A stretch of 9,950 nucleotides of DNA from Veillonellaceae bacterium (GCA_902834965.1 CADFKY010000032.1:1-9950), one strand, 5' to 3'; positions 1-8,674 are shown, counted from the stretch's first letter. A program made the numbers and translations. Notes: generated from the letters alone by a model not told the origin.

Positions 1-2180
1 CTATTCAAGTTGCTAATCGCATGAATCATAATTACGTTGGTACTGAGCATATTCTACTCGGTTTACTCAGCGACGGCGGTGGTGTTGCAGTTGGAATTTT
101 ACGGGCTATGAATATTCGTACCGACGATATAGTAGAAGCGATTCGTCATATTCTTGGCTCTAGTACTAATGGTGATGATGGTAGACAAGAAGGAGCGAAT
201 AACAATTGCGATTTAGGTGACTTAACCGATTTTGCTACAGATTTAAATGAGTCTGCGAAACAAGGGAAAATTGATCCTGTTATTGGTCGCGATACTGAAA
301 TTCAACGAGTTATTCAAATTCTTAGCCGTAGAACTAAAAATAACCCAGTGCTCATTGGTGAACCTGGTGTAGGTAAAACAGCCATTGCCGAAGGTTTGGC
401 TCAACGTATTGTCAATGGTAATGTGCCAGAGATTTTGCGCAATAAACGCATTATTTCTCTAAGTATTAGCTCTATGTTAGCTGGTGCAAAATACCGTGGC
501 GAATTTGAAGAACGATTAAAAAAAGCGATTGATGAAGTTCAACAACATGAGGATATGATTATCTTCATTGATGAAATTCATACATTAGTTGGAGCTGGTG
601 CTACTGAAGGTGCTATGGATGCAGCAAACATCTTGAAACCGGCTTTGGCACGCGGTGAATTCCAAGTTATTGGTGCTACAACCCTTGATGAATATAAAAA
701 ACATATTGAAAAAGATGCTGCCTTAGAACGTCGTTTTCAACCAGTTCAAGTAGGTGAGCCGAACGAAGAAGATGCTCTTGAAATCTTGATAGGCTTACGA
801 GATCGTTATGAGGCTTTTCATAAGGCGAAAATTACTGATGAAGCATTAAAAGCAGCTGTTACCTTATCTAGTAGATATATTACAGATCGATTTTTGCCTG
901 ATAAGGCTATCGATGTGGTTGATGAGGCTGCATCTAAGGTCCGCATGAAAGTATTTTCTGCAGCACCAGATGTTAAGGCCTTAGAAGACCGACTCAATAC
1001 AGTAAAGAAAGAAAAAGAAGCTGCTGTTACATCACAAGATTTTGAGAAGGCTGCTAAACTTCGTGACGAGGAGCAATCTCTAGTTAAAGAAATTGATGAT
1101 AAAAAAACTGTAGCTAAAGAAGAAAGTGATCAAAAACTAATAGTTACAGAGGAAGATATCGCTGCCGTAGTAGCTCAGTGGACTGGTATTCCTGTAGCTA
1201 AAATCGCAGAAGAAGAATCAGAAACCTTGCTTCATTTAGAAGATGAATTACATAAACGTGTCATCGGTCAAGATGATGCTGTTACAGCTGTAGCAAAAGC
1301 TGTGCGCCGTGCAAGGGCTGGATTAAAGGATCCAAAACGTCCAATTGGTTCCTTCTTGTTCCTTGGACCAACAGGGGTTGGTAAAACTGAGCTAGCAAGA
1401 GCGCTTGCATCCTCCTTGTTCGGCGATGAATCTGCTATGATTCGACTTGATATGTCTGAATATATGGAAAAACATACTGTTTCTCGTTTAGTTGGAGCAC
1501 CTCCAGGATATGTAGGCTATGAAGAGGGAGGCCAATTGACTGATGCAGTTCGACGTAAACCATATAGCGTTATATTACTCGATGAAGTAGAAAAAGCTCA
1601 TGCAGATTTCTTTAATATCCTATTACAAGTTCTTGATGATGGCCGCCTTACAGATAGTCAGGGGAGAACCGTAGACTTCAGAAATACAGTCATCATCATG
1701 ACTAGTAACTTAGGTGCTAAAGCATTACATAAGAACTCTACAGAATTAGGTTTCTTAGCACCTAAAAAAGCAGAATCTCATACTAATGATTCTAAAACCA
1801 AAGATTTTAAAGAGGCTAAGAAGTCTGTTATGGATGCAGTCAAACGTCACTTCAGACCAGAGTTTTTGAATCGTATCGATGAGATGATCGTGTTCCATTC
1901 ATTAACGGAAGAGGACTTAATAAAAATCGTAACAATTTTGATGAGTGATGTAACAAAACGTCTTGGAGAACGTGATTTACATTTAGAAATTACATCTGAG
2001 GCTATGAAGTTACTCGTTAAAGAAGGTTCCGATTTTTCAATGGGGGCTCGTCCTTTAAAACGTGCTATTCAACGTTTAATTGAGGACCCTGTATCCGATC
2101 TTATTTTGAAAGGAGAGGCGATAGGAGGAAAAACAATTAAAGCAGATGCAAAGGATAACGATATTGTTGTAACGATTTAA
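1..2180 (+). CDS. clpC: ATP-dependent Clp protease ATP-binding subunit ClpC (5' partial)
   Basis: Cytoplasmic AAA+ unfoldase that feeds proteins to ClpP. The reading frame is open to the left edge (first full codon at 3). Visible protein starts inside the second Clp_N repeat ([14 protein letters not shown]), so the first repeat, roughly 95-100 residues, lies outside; adding it gives the usual ~810-820 residues. The ATG at 21 is internal and not the start. In order: Walker A1 GEPGVGKT (357-380), pore-loop YRGEFE, Walker B1 IIFIDEIH (558-581), a UVR-type coiled middle region near 967-1110 ([13 protein letters not shown]) that separates ClpC from ClpB, Walker A2 GPTGVGKT (1365-1388), GYVGYEEGG pore loop, Walker B2 [11 protein letters not shown] (1569-1601), and an LGF tripeptide (1746-1754) at the ClpP-docking position (VGF in Bacillus). 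A C-terminal ARPLKRAIQ sensor-2 region follows. CtsR and McsAB, often upstream, cannot be seen. Confidence 0.97.
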   Translation, partial: IQVANRMNHNYVGTEHILLGLLSDGGGVAVGILRAMNIRTDDIVEAIRHILGSSTNGDDGRQEGANNNCDLGDLTDFATDLNESAKQGKIDPVIGRDTEIQRVIQILSRRTKNNPVLIGEPGVGKTAIAEGLAQRIVNGNVPEILRNKRIISLSISSMLAGAKYRGEFEERLKKAIDEVQQHEDMIIFIDEIHTLVGAGATEGAMDAANILKPALARGEFQVIGATTLDEYKKHIEKDAALERRFQPVQVGEPNEEDALEILIGLRDRYEAFHKAKITDEALKAAVTLSSRYITDRFLPDKAIDVVDEAASKVRMKVFSAAPDVKALEDRLNTVKKEKEAAVTSQDFEKAAKLRDEEQSLVKEIDDKKTVAKEESDQKLIVTEEDIAAVVAQWTGIPVAKIAEEESETLLHLEDELHKRVIGQDDAVTAVAKAVRRARAGLKDPKRPIGSFLFLGPTGVGKTELARALASSLFGDESAMIRLDMSEYMEKHTVSRLVGAPPGYVGYEEGGQLTDAVRRKPYSVILLDEVEKAHADFFNILLQVLDDGRLTDSQGRTVDFRNTVIIMTSNLGAKALHKNSTELGFLAPKKAESHTNDSKTKDFKEAKKSVMDAVKRHFRPEFLNRIDEMIVFHSLTEEDLIKIVTILMSDVTKRLGERDLHLEITSEAMKLLVKEGSDFSMGARPLKRAIQRLIEDPVSDLILKGEAIGGKTIKADAKDNDIVVTI

Positions 2181-2217
2181 TATAAATACAAAATATATAG
2201 TTAATGACTACCTTTCA

Positions 2218-2246
2218 TATAAATTATATGGGTTAAATGGTATACT
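2218..2246 (+). promoter_or_regulatory. Candidate extended -10 promoter for radA operon
   Basis: TATACT at 2241-2246 is preceded by TGG, giving an extended -10 (TGnTATACT). The hexamer 17 bases upstream (2218-2223, TATAAA) is a poor -35. Transcription would begin near 2253, upstream of the terminator at 2287-2323, so radA expression from here needs readthrough. No better promoter is visible between that terminator and radA. Confidence 0.4.
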
Positions 2247-2286
2247 ATAGAATAGTGATAGTTAACCATGTAGTAAAATTATGCAT

Positions 2287-2323
2287 AAAAGGTCATGAAT
2301 GGTTATCATTCATGACCTTTTTT
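2287..2323 (+). terminator. Strong intrinsic terminator between clpC and radA
   Basis: A perfect 15-bp inverted repeat (2287-2301 with 2307-2321, core GGTCATGAATG/CATTCATGACC) has a 5-base loop and a run of six T at 2318-2323. The left arm begins with four A, so it could also act on the opposite strand. It is placed to end the clpC transcript, 106 bases after the clpC stop, but lies only 26 bases before the radA start. Confidence 0.9.
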
Positions 2324-2349
2324 ATCTTTTATAACAGTTTTGAGGTAAT

Positions 2350-3723
2350 ATGGCAAAAGCAAAATCAGTATTCTTCTGTCAAAATTGTGGGGCTGAATCC
2401 TCTAAGTGGATGGGCCGTTGTCCACAATGTGGCGAATGGAATACATTAGTTGAAGAGATTATTAAAGAAACTAAACATAGCCGCACACCTTCACGAGGTG
2501 TGGGAAACCAAACAACAAAACCAACTGCTTTACCGGATATTGAAATTTCCTCCATTGCTCGTGTATCTACAACCTTTGGTGAAATTGATCGTGTATTAGG
2601 TGGAGGTATAGTACCTGGTGCTTTAATGCTATTAGGTGGCGATCCAGGCATCGGTAAATCTACATTATTACTACAGGTTTCCCAAAAGGTAGCCGATACT
2701 GTTGGTACAGTTCTCTATGCATCTGGTGAGGAGTCTCAATTACAACTTAAACTTCGAGCAGAACGACTTCATATTAATAGTGAACGTTTACAAGTGATTG
2801 CCGATACAGATTTAGATCATATTTTAGAGCAAGCTGATGCAATGACGCCATCCTTACTTGTTATTGACTCTATTCAAACCATGTATACTGGTGATATTGA
2901 TGCAGCTCCAGGCAGTGTAAGCCAAGTGCGAGAATGTACATCACGACTCCTTCGATTCTGTAAAGAACGCAATATTCCAACAGTAATCATTGGACACGTT
3001 ACTAAGGAAGGTAATATTGCTGGTCCACGTATGTTAGAACATATGGTGGATGTGGTACTTTATTTTGAAGGTGAACGGTCTTACCAATTTCGTATTTTGC
3101 GCTCCATTAAGAATCGTTTTGGATCCACATCTGAAACAGGTATCTTTGCCATGGTTGAGGAAGGTCTACAAGAGCTTTCTAATCCTTCCGCTTCGTTGTT
3201 GGCAGAACGATCGGATGAGGAAAGTGGCAGCGCTGTTATGATTTACCTTGAAGGGGTTCGTCCTATTCTTGTAGAGGTGCAAAGCCTTGTTGTTACAACT
3301 GCTTTTGGCATGCCACGACGGACTGCCATAGGGTATGATTTAAATCGTCTAATTGTGCTATTGGCAGTACTAGAAAAACGCTGTGGTTTTACATTAGGTA
3401 ATAAGGACGTGTACGTTAACGTTATTGGTGGTCTCAAGGTGAACGAACCAGCTTGTGACTTGTCTATGGCAGTTGCCATCGTATCTAATTTAAAAAATCG
3501 CATCGTTCCTACTGATATGGTCATCTTAGGTGAGGTTGGCTTAACTGGTAATGTTCGTAGCATTCCACGTATTGAACAGCGTATTAATGAAGCTAAAAAA
3601 TTAGGCTTTAAAAAGTTTATTATTCCTGAAGGCAATTATAAGCAGATCAAGGATAATGATAGTTCTATCAAGATTAGAGGCGTTAAATCTATTCAAGAAG
3701 CAATGCAACTGGTATTTTCTTAA
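2350..3723 (+). CDS. radA: DNA repair/recombination ATPase RadA (Sms)
   Basis: RadA is a RecA-like, hexameric DnaB-type branch-migration ATPase acting in recombinational repair. The 457 residues match the family length. An N-terminal C4 zinc finger is visible (C10, C13, C24, C27), followed by Walker A GDPGIGKST (97-105), LLVIDSIQT as Walker B, the RadA signature KNRFG (254-258), and a C-terminal Lon-like domain (GGLKVNEPACDLSMAVAIVSN region) that in this family is structural and not proteolytic. ATG 2350 follows GAGG at 2342-2345, a slightly short spacing, and the zinc finger is complete from this start. It is the first gene of a run in which the next ORF begins 15 bases after the stop. In Bacillus disA sits directly downstream; here it is missing. 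Confidence 0.97.
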   Translation: MAKAKSVFFCQNCGAESSKWMGRCPQCGEWNTLVEEIIKETKHSRTPSRGVGNQTTKPTALPDIEISSIARVSTTFGEIDRVLGGGIVPGALMLLGGDPGIGKSTLLLQVSQKVADTVGTVLYASGEESQLQLKLRAERLHINSERLQVIADTDLDHILEQADAMTPSLLVIDSIQTMYTGDIDAAPGSVSQVRECTSRLLRFCKERNIPTVIIGHVTKEGNIAGPRMLEHMVDVVLYFEGERSYQFRILRSIKNRFGSTSETGIFAMVEEGLQELSNPSASLLAERSDEESGSAVMIYLEGVRPILVEVQSLVVTTAFGMPRRTAIGYDLNRLIVLLAVLEKRCGFTLGNKDVYVNVIGGLKVNEPACDLSMAVAIVSNLKNRIVPTDMVILGEVGLTGNVRSIPRIEQRINEAKKLGFKKFIIPEGNYKQIKDNDSSIKIRGVKSIQEAMQLVFS

Positions 3724-3725
3724 TT

Positions 3726-3731
3726 AGGAGG
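3726..3731 (+). promoter_or_regulatory. Ribosome binding site deciding the yacL-like start
   Basis: AGGAGG, continuing into TGAT, is a near-perfect anti-16S match. It is 7 bases before ATG 3739 but only 4 before the in-frame TTG 3736, so ATG 3739 is preferred. Confidence 0.8.
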
Positions 3732-3738
3732 TGATTTG

Positions 3739-4890
3739 ATGATTTATCGGATATTGCGCTATGTAATCGCCATTCTTGTGGGCACAGCGGCCTATGTTGG
3801 AATGGATAGCTTAGCACCTATTATCGACCCATATTTAGTCTCTCAATTCGAGTCTTTTGGGGATATGTCATTGACCATTGCACGTATTTCAGTATTAATT
3901 CTTGGTACTTTAATTGGCGTTATTATTGGTTATTTAATTTCTTCATTCATTTTAAAACAAGGTTTAGTGATTGCTAAACGATTAGAACGTATTCTTACTC
4001 ATATTCCAAATCAAGAATTGATTGCAGGCACCATCGGTTTATTATTCGGTCTTATTATTGCAAATTTAATTGGTGTTGCATTCAATCAAGTACCTATTAT
4101 AGGACCTTACATTCCTATTATTTTGAGTGCTATCTTTGGATATAGTGGCCTTAAAATCATGGCTCGTAAGGGCCCTGAAATGTACAATAATTATGTACAA
4201 CAATGGAGCGGAGATGGTAATAAAAAGACTAGTCGTTTTAAAATGTTCTCCACTCATAAATCTGATAAAGCCTCTAGTACGCCAAAATTATTAGATACAT
4301 CTGTTATTATTGATGGACGTATTAAGGAGCTATGTAACACAGGCTTTATTGAAGGACCTCTCATGGTTCCACTCTTTGTGTTGAATGAGTTACAAATTAT
4401 TTCTGATTCTGCAGATTCTACAAAGCGCAATCGTGGTCGTCGTGGTCTCGATATTTTGAAAGAGATGCAAGATGCCAACAAGGTAGCTATTGAAGTGGTG
4501 GAAGATGATTACGATGATCTTACAGAAGTTGATTCTAAATTGATGCGCCTCGCTTTAGATAAGCAATGGAAATTGATGACTAATGATTTCAACTTAAATA
4601 AGGTAGCTCGTGTACAAGGTATTGAAGTACTCAATCTTAATGAGCTCGCTAATGTACTTAAACCAGCGCTCATTGCAGGTGAATGGATTCGCGTGCAAAT
4701 TATGAAAGAAGGTAAGGAGGTACATCAAGGCGTTGCGTATCTCGACGATGGTACCATGATTGTTGTGGAAGATGGTAAACCTTATGTAGGTCAAACCGTA
4801 GAGGTTATGGTTACATCTATCTTACAAACCAGTGCTGGTCGCATGATCTTTGCTCGTGTAGATGGAGGACAAAATGGACAAGGTAATTAG
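3739..4890 (+). CDS. yacL: Membrane-anchored PIN-TRAM domain protein, YacL family
   Basis: A 383-residue protein with four hydrophobic segments (about 5-22, 48-72, 94-115, 119-141), a short basic linker, a PIN nuclease-like domain (about 182-305) and a C-terminal TRAM domain (about 310-375). The PIN acidic residues are present: D186 in LLDTSVIIDG, E217 in LNELQ, D265 in EVDSKL and D283 in TNDF, so the metal site looks intact. PIN domains are usually Mg-dependent RNases and TRAM domains bind RNA, so a membrane-tethered RNA-processing role is plausible. The cellular substrate of YacL-type proteins is not something the sequence can show. Position between radA and ispD is the same as Bacillus yacL. 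Its last 17 bases overlap the start of ispDF, suggesting translational coupling. Confidence 0.9.
   Translation: MIYRILRYVIAILVGTAAYVGMDSLAPIIDPYLVSQFESFGDMSLTIARISVLILGTLIGVIIGYLISSFILKQGLVIAKRLERILTHIPNQELIAGTIGLLFGLIIANLIGVAFNQVPIIGPYIPIILSAIFGYSGLKIMARKGPEMYNNYVQQWSGDGNKKTSRFKMFSTHKSDKASSTPKLLDTSVIIDGRIKELCNTGFIEGPLMVPLFVLNELQIISDSADSTKRNRGRRGLDILKEMQDANKVAIEVVEDDYDDLTEVDSKLMRLALDKQWKLMTNDFNLNKVARVQGIEVLNLNELANVLKPALIAGEWIRVQIMKEGKEVHQGVAYLDDGTMIVVEDGKPYVGQTVEVMVTSILQTSAGRMIFARVDGGQNGQGN
4864..4868 (+). promoter_or_regulatory. Ribosome binding site for ispDF, inside the yacL-like gene
   Basis: GGAGG lies 5 bases before ATG 4874, while the upstream in-frame ATG at 4862 overlaps this motif and has no Shine-Dalgarno of its own. 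This selects ATG 4874. Confidence 0.75.
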
Positions 4891-6049
4891 TTGTATTGTT
4901 CTCGCTGCTGGTGCTGGGCGCCGCATGGGATATAAAGAAAACAAGATATTTATACCTTTAGGACGATTTTCTATTATTCAGCGTACACTACAAAATGTAG
5001 CAAAGGTTGAAGGTTTGAATGAGATTATTCTTGTTGTAGCCGATGGTGAACAAGAGTATATGATAAAACATATTCAAGAGTTGGATTTAACTGTTCCCGT
5101 ACACATCGTACTGGGTGGAAAAGAACGGCAAGATTCTGTAGCCTGTGGTCTCAAGGCTGTATCAGAAGATACCAATATAGTTCTTGTTCATGATGGGGCG
5201 CGACCTTTGGCTTCTACTAAGATGTTTAGTGATGTAGCTGAGGCGGCTAATCTCTATGGTGCAGCTACTGCAGGTGTTTCGGCTACAGATACCATTAAAA
5301 GGGTTGATATGGATCATAATGTTTTAGAAACATTACAGCGTAGTGAGTTATATCAAATTCAAACGCCACAAGGCTTTCAAAAAGACTTGTTTGTAGAGGC
5401 TCATCAAGCGGCTTATGAAACAAAGTATCTTGGCACAGATGATGTATCTTTAGTAGAGTACGTAGGAAAGCCTGTACATATAGTTGAAGGTGATTATTGT
5501 AATATAAAGGTAACAACACCGAATGATATTGCAGTAGCTAAACGATATTTAGAAATTGAGGATACACGTATGCGCGTTGGATTTGGTTATGATATTCATC
5601 AATTAAAAGCAGGTCGACCTTGTATTCTTGGCGGTGTTCATATCGAATCTGAACTCGGACCTGATGGTCATTCCGATGCGGATGTTCTCATTCATGCATT
5701 GATGGATGCCATGTTAGGTGCTGCAGGTTTACGAGATATTGGATATTATTTCCCGCCTGAAGATGACCAGTATAAAGGGATTTCTAGTATGCTTTTACTA
5801 GAAAAGGTTAATTCCTTATTGAAAGAACGTGGGTTACAAGCCTATAATATAGATATTATGGTTATTTCAGAGACACCTAAGTTAAAGCCGCACATCGATA
5901 CGATGAAGGCGAATTTACAATCTGTTTTAGAAATACCATTAGAACGTATTAGTATTAAAGCGACAACAAACGAAATGCTAGGTGCTATTGGGCGCCGTGA
6001 AGGCATTGCTGCACAAGCTGTCGTTTCTGTATATGAAGGAGAGGTTTAA
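4874..6049 (+). CDS. ispDF: Bifunctional IspD-IspF: MEP cytidylyltransferase / MECDP synthase
   Basis: One 391-residue frame joins two enzymes of the non-mevalonate isoprenoid pathway. Residues 1-232 are IspD (CTP + MEP to CDP-ME): AAGAGRRM with catalytic-type R17 and K24, VHDGARP, a TDTIKRV segment, QTPQGF, and NIKVTTPND with the substrate-binding lysine. Residues 233-391 are IspF (CDP-MEP to MECDP): GYDIH supplies metal ligands D240 and H242, HSDADVLIH gives H274, equal to D8, H10 and H42 of single IspF, and KATTNEMLGAIGRREGIAAQ is the C-terminal signature. Both parts have standalone length, so the joint has essentially no linker. The intermediate step enzyme IspE is not here. IspDF fusions are known in several lineages such as Helicobacter, Campylobacter and alphaproteobacteria. 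Both active sites look complete. Confidence 0.95.
   Translation: MDKVISCIVLAAGAGRRMGYKENKIFIPLGRFSIIQRTLQNVAKVEGLNEIILVVADGEQEYMIKHIQELDLTVPVHIVLGGKERQDSVACGLKAVSEDTNIVLVHDGARPLASTKMFSDVAEAANLYGAATAGVSATDTIKRVDMDHNVLETLQRSELYQIQTPQGFQKDLFVEAHQAAYETKYLGTDDVSLVEYVGKPVHIVEGDYCNIKVTTPNDIAVAKRYLEIEDTRMRVGFGYDIHQLKAGRPCILGGVHIESELGPDGHSDADVLIHALMDAMLGAAGLRDIGYYFPPEDDQYKGISSMLLLEKVNSLLKERGLQAYNIDIMVISETPKLKPHIDTMKANLQSVLEIPLERISIKATTNEMLGAIGRREGIAAQAVVSVYEGEV
5558..5572 (+). promoter_or_regulatory. Internal Shine-Dalgarno plus ATG at the IspD/IspF junction
   Basis: GAGGA at 5558-5562 precedes by 7 bases the in-frame ATG at 5570, which is exactly where a standalone IspF would begin (MRVGFGYDIH). This is a well-spaced start signal inside the fused gene and could yield free IspF, or be a remnant of two separate genes. 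Confidence 0.5.
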
Positions 6050-6051
6050 TC

Positions 6052-7521
6052 ATGAGTTCCATGAAAGTTCGTTTTGCTCCAAGCCCTACGGGTCCATTCC
6101 ATATTGGTGGTGCTCGTTCTGCTTTGTTTAACTGGCTATTAGCACGTAAGGAAAAAGGCACATTTGTATTGCGTATTGAAGATACGGATTTGGCTCGTTC
6201 CACACGTGAAAGTGAAGAAAATATCAAAGCTTCCTTACAATGGCTTGGCATGAACTGGGATGAAGGTATTGATGTAGGTGGCGACAATGGCCCTTACCGT
6301 CAAACAGAACGTCTCGATTTATATAAAGAAGTAACACAACGCTTATTAGACGAAGGCAAAGCTTATGAGTGCTACTGCACACCAGAAGAATTAGATGCTG
6401 TTCGTCAAGAACAAATGGAGCGTGGCGAAACACCTAAATATAATGGTCATTGCCAACACTTAGACGAAGAAACTAAGGCTAAATATATTGCAGAAGGTCG
6501 TAAACCAACAATTCGCTTACGCGTTCCTTTGAATAAAACATATGCTTTCGATGATATGGTACGTGGTCATGTATCCTTTGAGTCCAACGGTGTAGGTGAC
6601 TTTGTTATCGTTAAATCCGATGGTATTCCTGTATATAACTTTGCGGTAGTAATGGACGATCATATGATGGGTATTACTCACGTTATTCGTGCAGAGGAAC
6701 ATTTATCTAATACACCACGTCAAATGGCTATTTATGAAGCTTTAGGTTGGGAAGTACCTAAGTTTGGCCACATTTCCTTGATTCTTGGTAAAGATTACAA
6801 GAAAATGTCCAAACGTCATGGTGCTACTTCTGTTGAACAATACAAACAATTAGGCTACTTGCCAGAAGCACTTGTAAACTTCTTAGCGCTTCTAGGTTGG
6901 GCTCCAGAAGGGGAAGAGGAGTTCTTTACACAAGATGAATTGATTCAAGCCTTCTCTATGGATCGCGTAGCTAAGAACCCTGCCGTATTCGACATTGATA
7001 AATTGAACCATATCAACTTCCACTACATGAAAAACTTGAGCGATGAAGAGTTATTCCATCTTTGCTTACCTCATTTGAAAGAGGTTGGTTTGGCTCCAGA
7101 TAGCTTAAATCAAGCGGATATTGATTGGTTGACATTGTTATGCTCTACATTCCGTGATCATATTAGCTATGGTGCCCAAATTAAAGATCATGTAGGCATG
7201 TTCATGGGTGAAACAGTTTTCCTTGAAGAAGGTCACGAAGAGGAATTGCGTGCTGTATTGAATGAAGAAACAGCACCAACAGTTCTTGGTGCATTCCGTA
7301 ATGCATTGGTAGAACTTGATGAAATTACACCTGACGTTGTAAAAGCAACGATTAAAGCTGTTATGAAAGAAACTGCTTTGAAAGGTAAATTCGTATTCAT
7401 GCCAATCCGCGTGGCTTTAACAGGTCAAATGCATGGTCCAGATTTGAATAATATTGTTACATTGCTTGGTAAAGAAAAATGCTTACATCGCTTAGACAAT
7501 GTTAGCGCTTTAACAAAATAG
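6052..7521 (+). CDS. gltX: Glutamate--tRNA ligase (class I)
   Basis: Charges tRNA-Glu with glutamate in the cytoplasm. In Firmicutes lacking GlnRS this enzyme commonly also misacylates tRNA-Gln for GatCAB repair; specificity cannot be read reliably here. The 489 residues match bacterial GltX (about 480-490). Visible: FAPSPTGPFHIGG with the HIGH-type motif at 17-20, the RIEDTD segment, a zinc-type cluster (YECYC...GHC), and KMSKRHG at 251-257, followed by the anticodon-binding helical C-terminus. ATG 6052 follows the ispDF stop by two bases and is preceded by AAGGAG/GAGAGG (6036-6044); a second ATG at 6061 is possible but its spacing to the Shine-Dalgarno is worse. It is the last gene of the run and is followed 16 bases later by a terminator. 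Confidence 0.97.
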   Translation: MSSMKVRFAPSPTGPFHIGGARSALFNWLLARKEKGTFVLRIEDTDLARSTRESEENIKASLQWLGMNWDEGIDVGGDNGPYRQTERLDLYKEVTQRLLDEGKAYECYCTPEELDAVRQEQMERGETPKYNGHCQHLDEETKAKYIAEGRKPTIRLRVPLNKTYAFDDMVRGHVSFESNGVGDFVIVKSDGIPVYNFAVVMDDHMMGITHVIRAEEHLSNTPRQMAIYEALGWEVPKFGHISLILGKDYKKMSKRHGATSVEQYKQLGYLPEALVNFLALLGWAPEGEEEFFTQDELIQAFSMDRVAKNPAVFDIDKLNHINFHYMKNLSDEELFHLCLPHLKEVGLAPDSLNQADIDWLTLLCSTFRDHISYGAQIKDHVGMFMGETVFLEEGHEEELRAVLNEETAPTVLGAFRNALVELDEITPDVVKATIKAVMKETALKGKFVFMPIRVALTGQMHGPDLNNIVTLLGKEKCLHRLDNVSALTK

Positions 7522-7537
7522 TAATAGAAGCTAATTT

Positions 7538-7573
7538 AAAAGCTCTCATAGCTGAGGTTATGAGAGCTTTTTT
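7538..7573 (+). terminator. Intrinsic terminator after gltX
   Basis: Perfect 13-bp stem (7538-7550 with 7559-7571, core GCTCTCATA/TATGAGAGC), 8-base loop and six T at 7568-7573. It closes the radA-gltX transcription unit. Confidence 0.93.
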
Positions 7574-7580
7574 ATGTATA

Positions 7581-7609
7581 TTGAGATTATTCAATAGAAA
7601 TGCTATAAT
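7581..7609 (+). promoter_or_regulatory. Sigma-A-type promoter for the BASS transporter
   Basis: TTGAGA (7581-7586), a 17-base spacer and TATAAT (7604-7609) preceded by TGC, an extended -10. Expected start near 7616, giving a 5' leader of about 40 bases. It lies directly behind the gltX terminator, so the transporter is an independent unit. Confidence 0.85.
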
Positions 7610-7640
7610 AATCGGCGTCTTTTATTTTTATTTATTATGA

Positions 7641-7647
7641 AAGTGAG
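7641..7647 (+). promoter_or_regulatory. Ribosome binding site deciding the transporter start
   Basis: AAGTGAG is an imperfect Shine-Dalgarno 7 bases before ATG 7655. The earlier in-frame ATG 7637 follows only T/A-rich sequence with no such motif, so 7655 is preferred. Confidence 0.6.
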
Positions 7648-7654
7648 TGCTTTT

Positions 7655-8608
7655 ATGAGTATTATTCGTTCTCTTAACCACTTGTTCAATAGCTACCTTT
7701 CATGGATCGTGCTATTGATGGCAGTGCTAGCGTATTTATTACCAACTGTATTTTCTTGGATGACGCCGTACATTGCGTACATGCTTCAATTTGTTATGTT
7801 TGCCATGGGGTTAACATTAACAGCGCAAGTATTCCTTGATGTATTTAAGCAACCAATGAAGGTTATTCTTGTATCTGTTATCCAATTCTTATGGATGCCA
7901 TTGGCAGGTTTCTTAGTGGCCCTTATCTTTAATTTCCCGCCAGAAATTGGTATCGGCTTCATCTTATTAGGTGCTTGCCCTGGTGGTACAGCTTCTAATG
8001 TTATGACATTCCTTGCTAATGGTAATGTTCCTTTATCTGTATCTGCAACGACTGTATCTACATTATTGGCTCCGATTTTGACACCTTTATTCGTTGTACT
8101 CTATGCAGGTGCTACATCTTCCATTGAAATTCAATTTATGCCGATGTTTATTTCTATCGTAAAAATCGTATTGGTACCAATCATCTTGGGTATCGTATTG
8201 AATTACTTCATCGGCTCTAAGATTGAACCTGTTAAATCTGTATGTCCTACAATTGCGGCCATTGCAGTATTGTTAATCTTGGCTGCTGTAACTGCAGTAA
8301 ACCAAAAACAAATTGCTGAAACTGGTTTCATCATCTTCGTAGCTTGCTTGGTACAAAATGTGAGTGGTTATGTAGTAACGTACTTCATTTGTAAGGCCCT
8401 TAGCATCGATATTTCCTCTCGTCGTGCTATGCAAATTGAAGTGGCAATGCAAAACTCTGCATTATCCGTGTCTTTAGCACTTAAACACTTTACACCTCAA
8501 GCAGCAGTAGCAGGTGCAGTGTTCTCTATCATCCATAACTTTACAGGCTCTATCTTTGCAGGTATTTGCCGTAAACATGATGATCAAGAAAAATTAGAAA
8601 ACGCTTAA
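7655..8608 (+). CDS. Bile acid:sodium symporter (BASS/SBF) family transporter
   Basis: A 317-residue, very hydrophobic inner-membrane protein with about nine or ten helices. The family hallmark GACPGGTASN (106-115) followed by VMTFLANGNVPLSVSATT, and the C-terminal NSALSVSLALKHF...HNFTGSIFAG stretch, mark the crossover and sodium-binding core of the SBF fold (PF01758). Bacterial members move organic anions with sodium. Characterised relatives include PanS (pantoate/ketopantoate) and bile-acid carriers, but the substrate here cannot be assigned. The name bile acid symporter is a family label only. If ATG 7637 were used the protein would be six residues longer. It sits where cysE is often found between gltX and cysS, with its own promoter and no visible tie to cysteine metabolism. 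Downstream lie two long hairpins. Confidence 0.88.
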   Translation: MSIIRSLNHLFNSYLSWIVLLMAVLAYLLPTVFSWMTPYIAYMLQFVMFAMGLTLTAQVFLDVFKQPMKVILVSVIQFLWMPLAGFLVALIFNFPPEIGIGFILLGACPGGTASNVMTFLANGNVPLSVSATTVSTLLAPILTPLFVVLYAGATSSIEIQFMPMFISIVKIVLVPIILGIVLNYFIGSKIEPVKSVCPTIAAIAVLLILAAVTAVNQKQIAETGFIIFVACLVQNVSGYVVTYFICKALSIDISSRRAMQIEVAMQNSALSVSLALKHFTPQAAVAGAVFSIIHNFTGSIFAGICRKHDDQEKLENA

Positions 8609-8617
8609 TAGTTAATA

Positions 8618-8674
8618 ACTAATGTTTCAATTATTATTTGTAAGTATACTTTTATAAATGATATTGGCATTAGT
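8618..8674 (+). other. Long AU-rich hairpin in the 3' region of the transporter gene
   Basis: Starting 9 bases after the transporter stop, 8618-8644 folds on 8651-8674. Outer 7 bp ACTAATG/CATTAGT are perfect, then a small internal loop (8625-8627 against 8667), CAAT/ATTG, one bulged base, and about 12 more pairs with a few G-U, closing a 6-base loop. No T-run follows, so it is not an ordinary terminator. It may protect or regulate the 3' end of the mRNA. In A/T-rich DNA some of this can occur by chance. Confidence 0.5.

Noticed and set aside
21..23. ATG at 21 as the start of clpC
   Set aside because: The frame continues upstream to the window edge with residues matching the Clp_N domain, and half of that domain would be missing, so it is an internal methionine.
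2231..2267. GGTTAA and TTAACC flank the candidate -10 at 2241-2246 and could be a repressor operator
   Set aside because: Only six matching bases at 25-base separation in A/T-rich DNA, with no match to an operator I recognise.
2237..2449. A 70-codon plus-strand frame crossing the clpC-radA spacer
   Set aside because: It runs through the -10 element, the terminator hairpin and the radA start in another frame; no ribosome binding site and no conserved content.
3243..3635. A 130-codon minus-strand frame inside radA
   Set aside because: Fully embedded in the conserved Lon-like part of RadA, with no start signal or recognisable domain.
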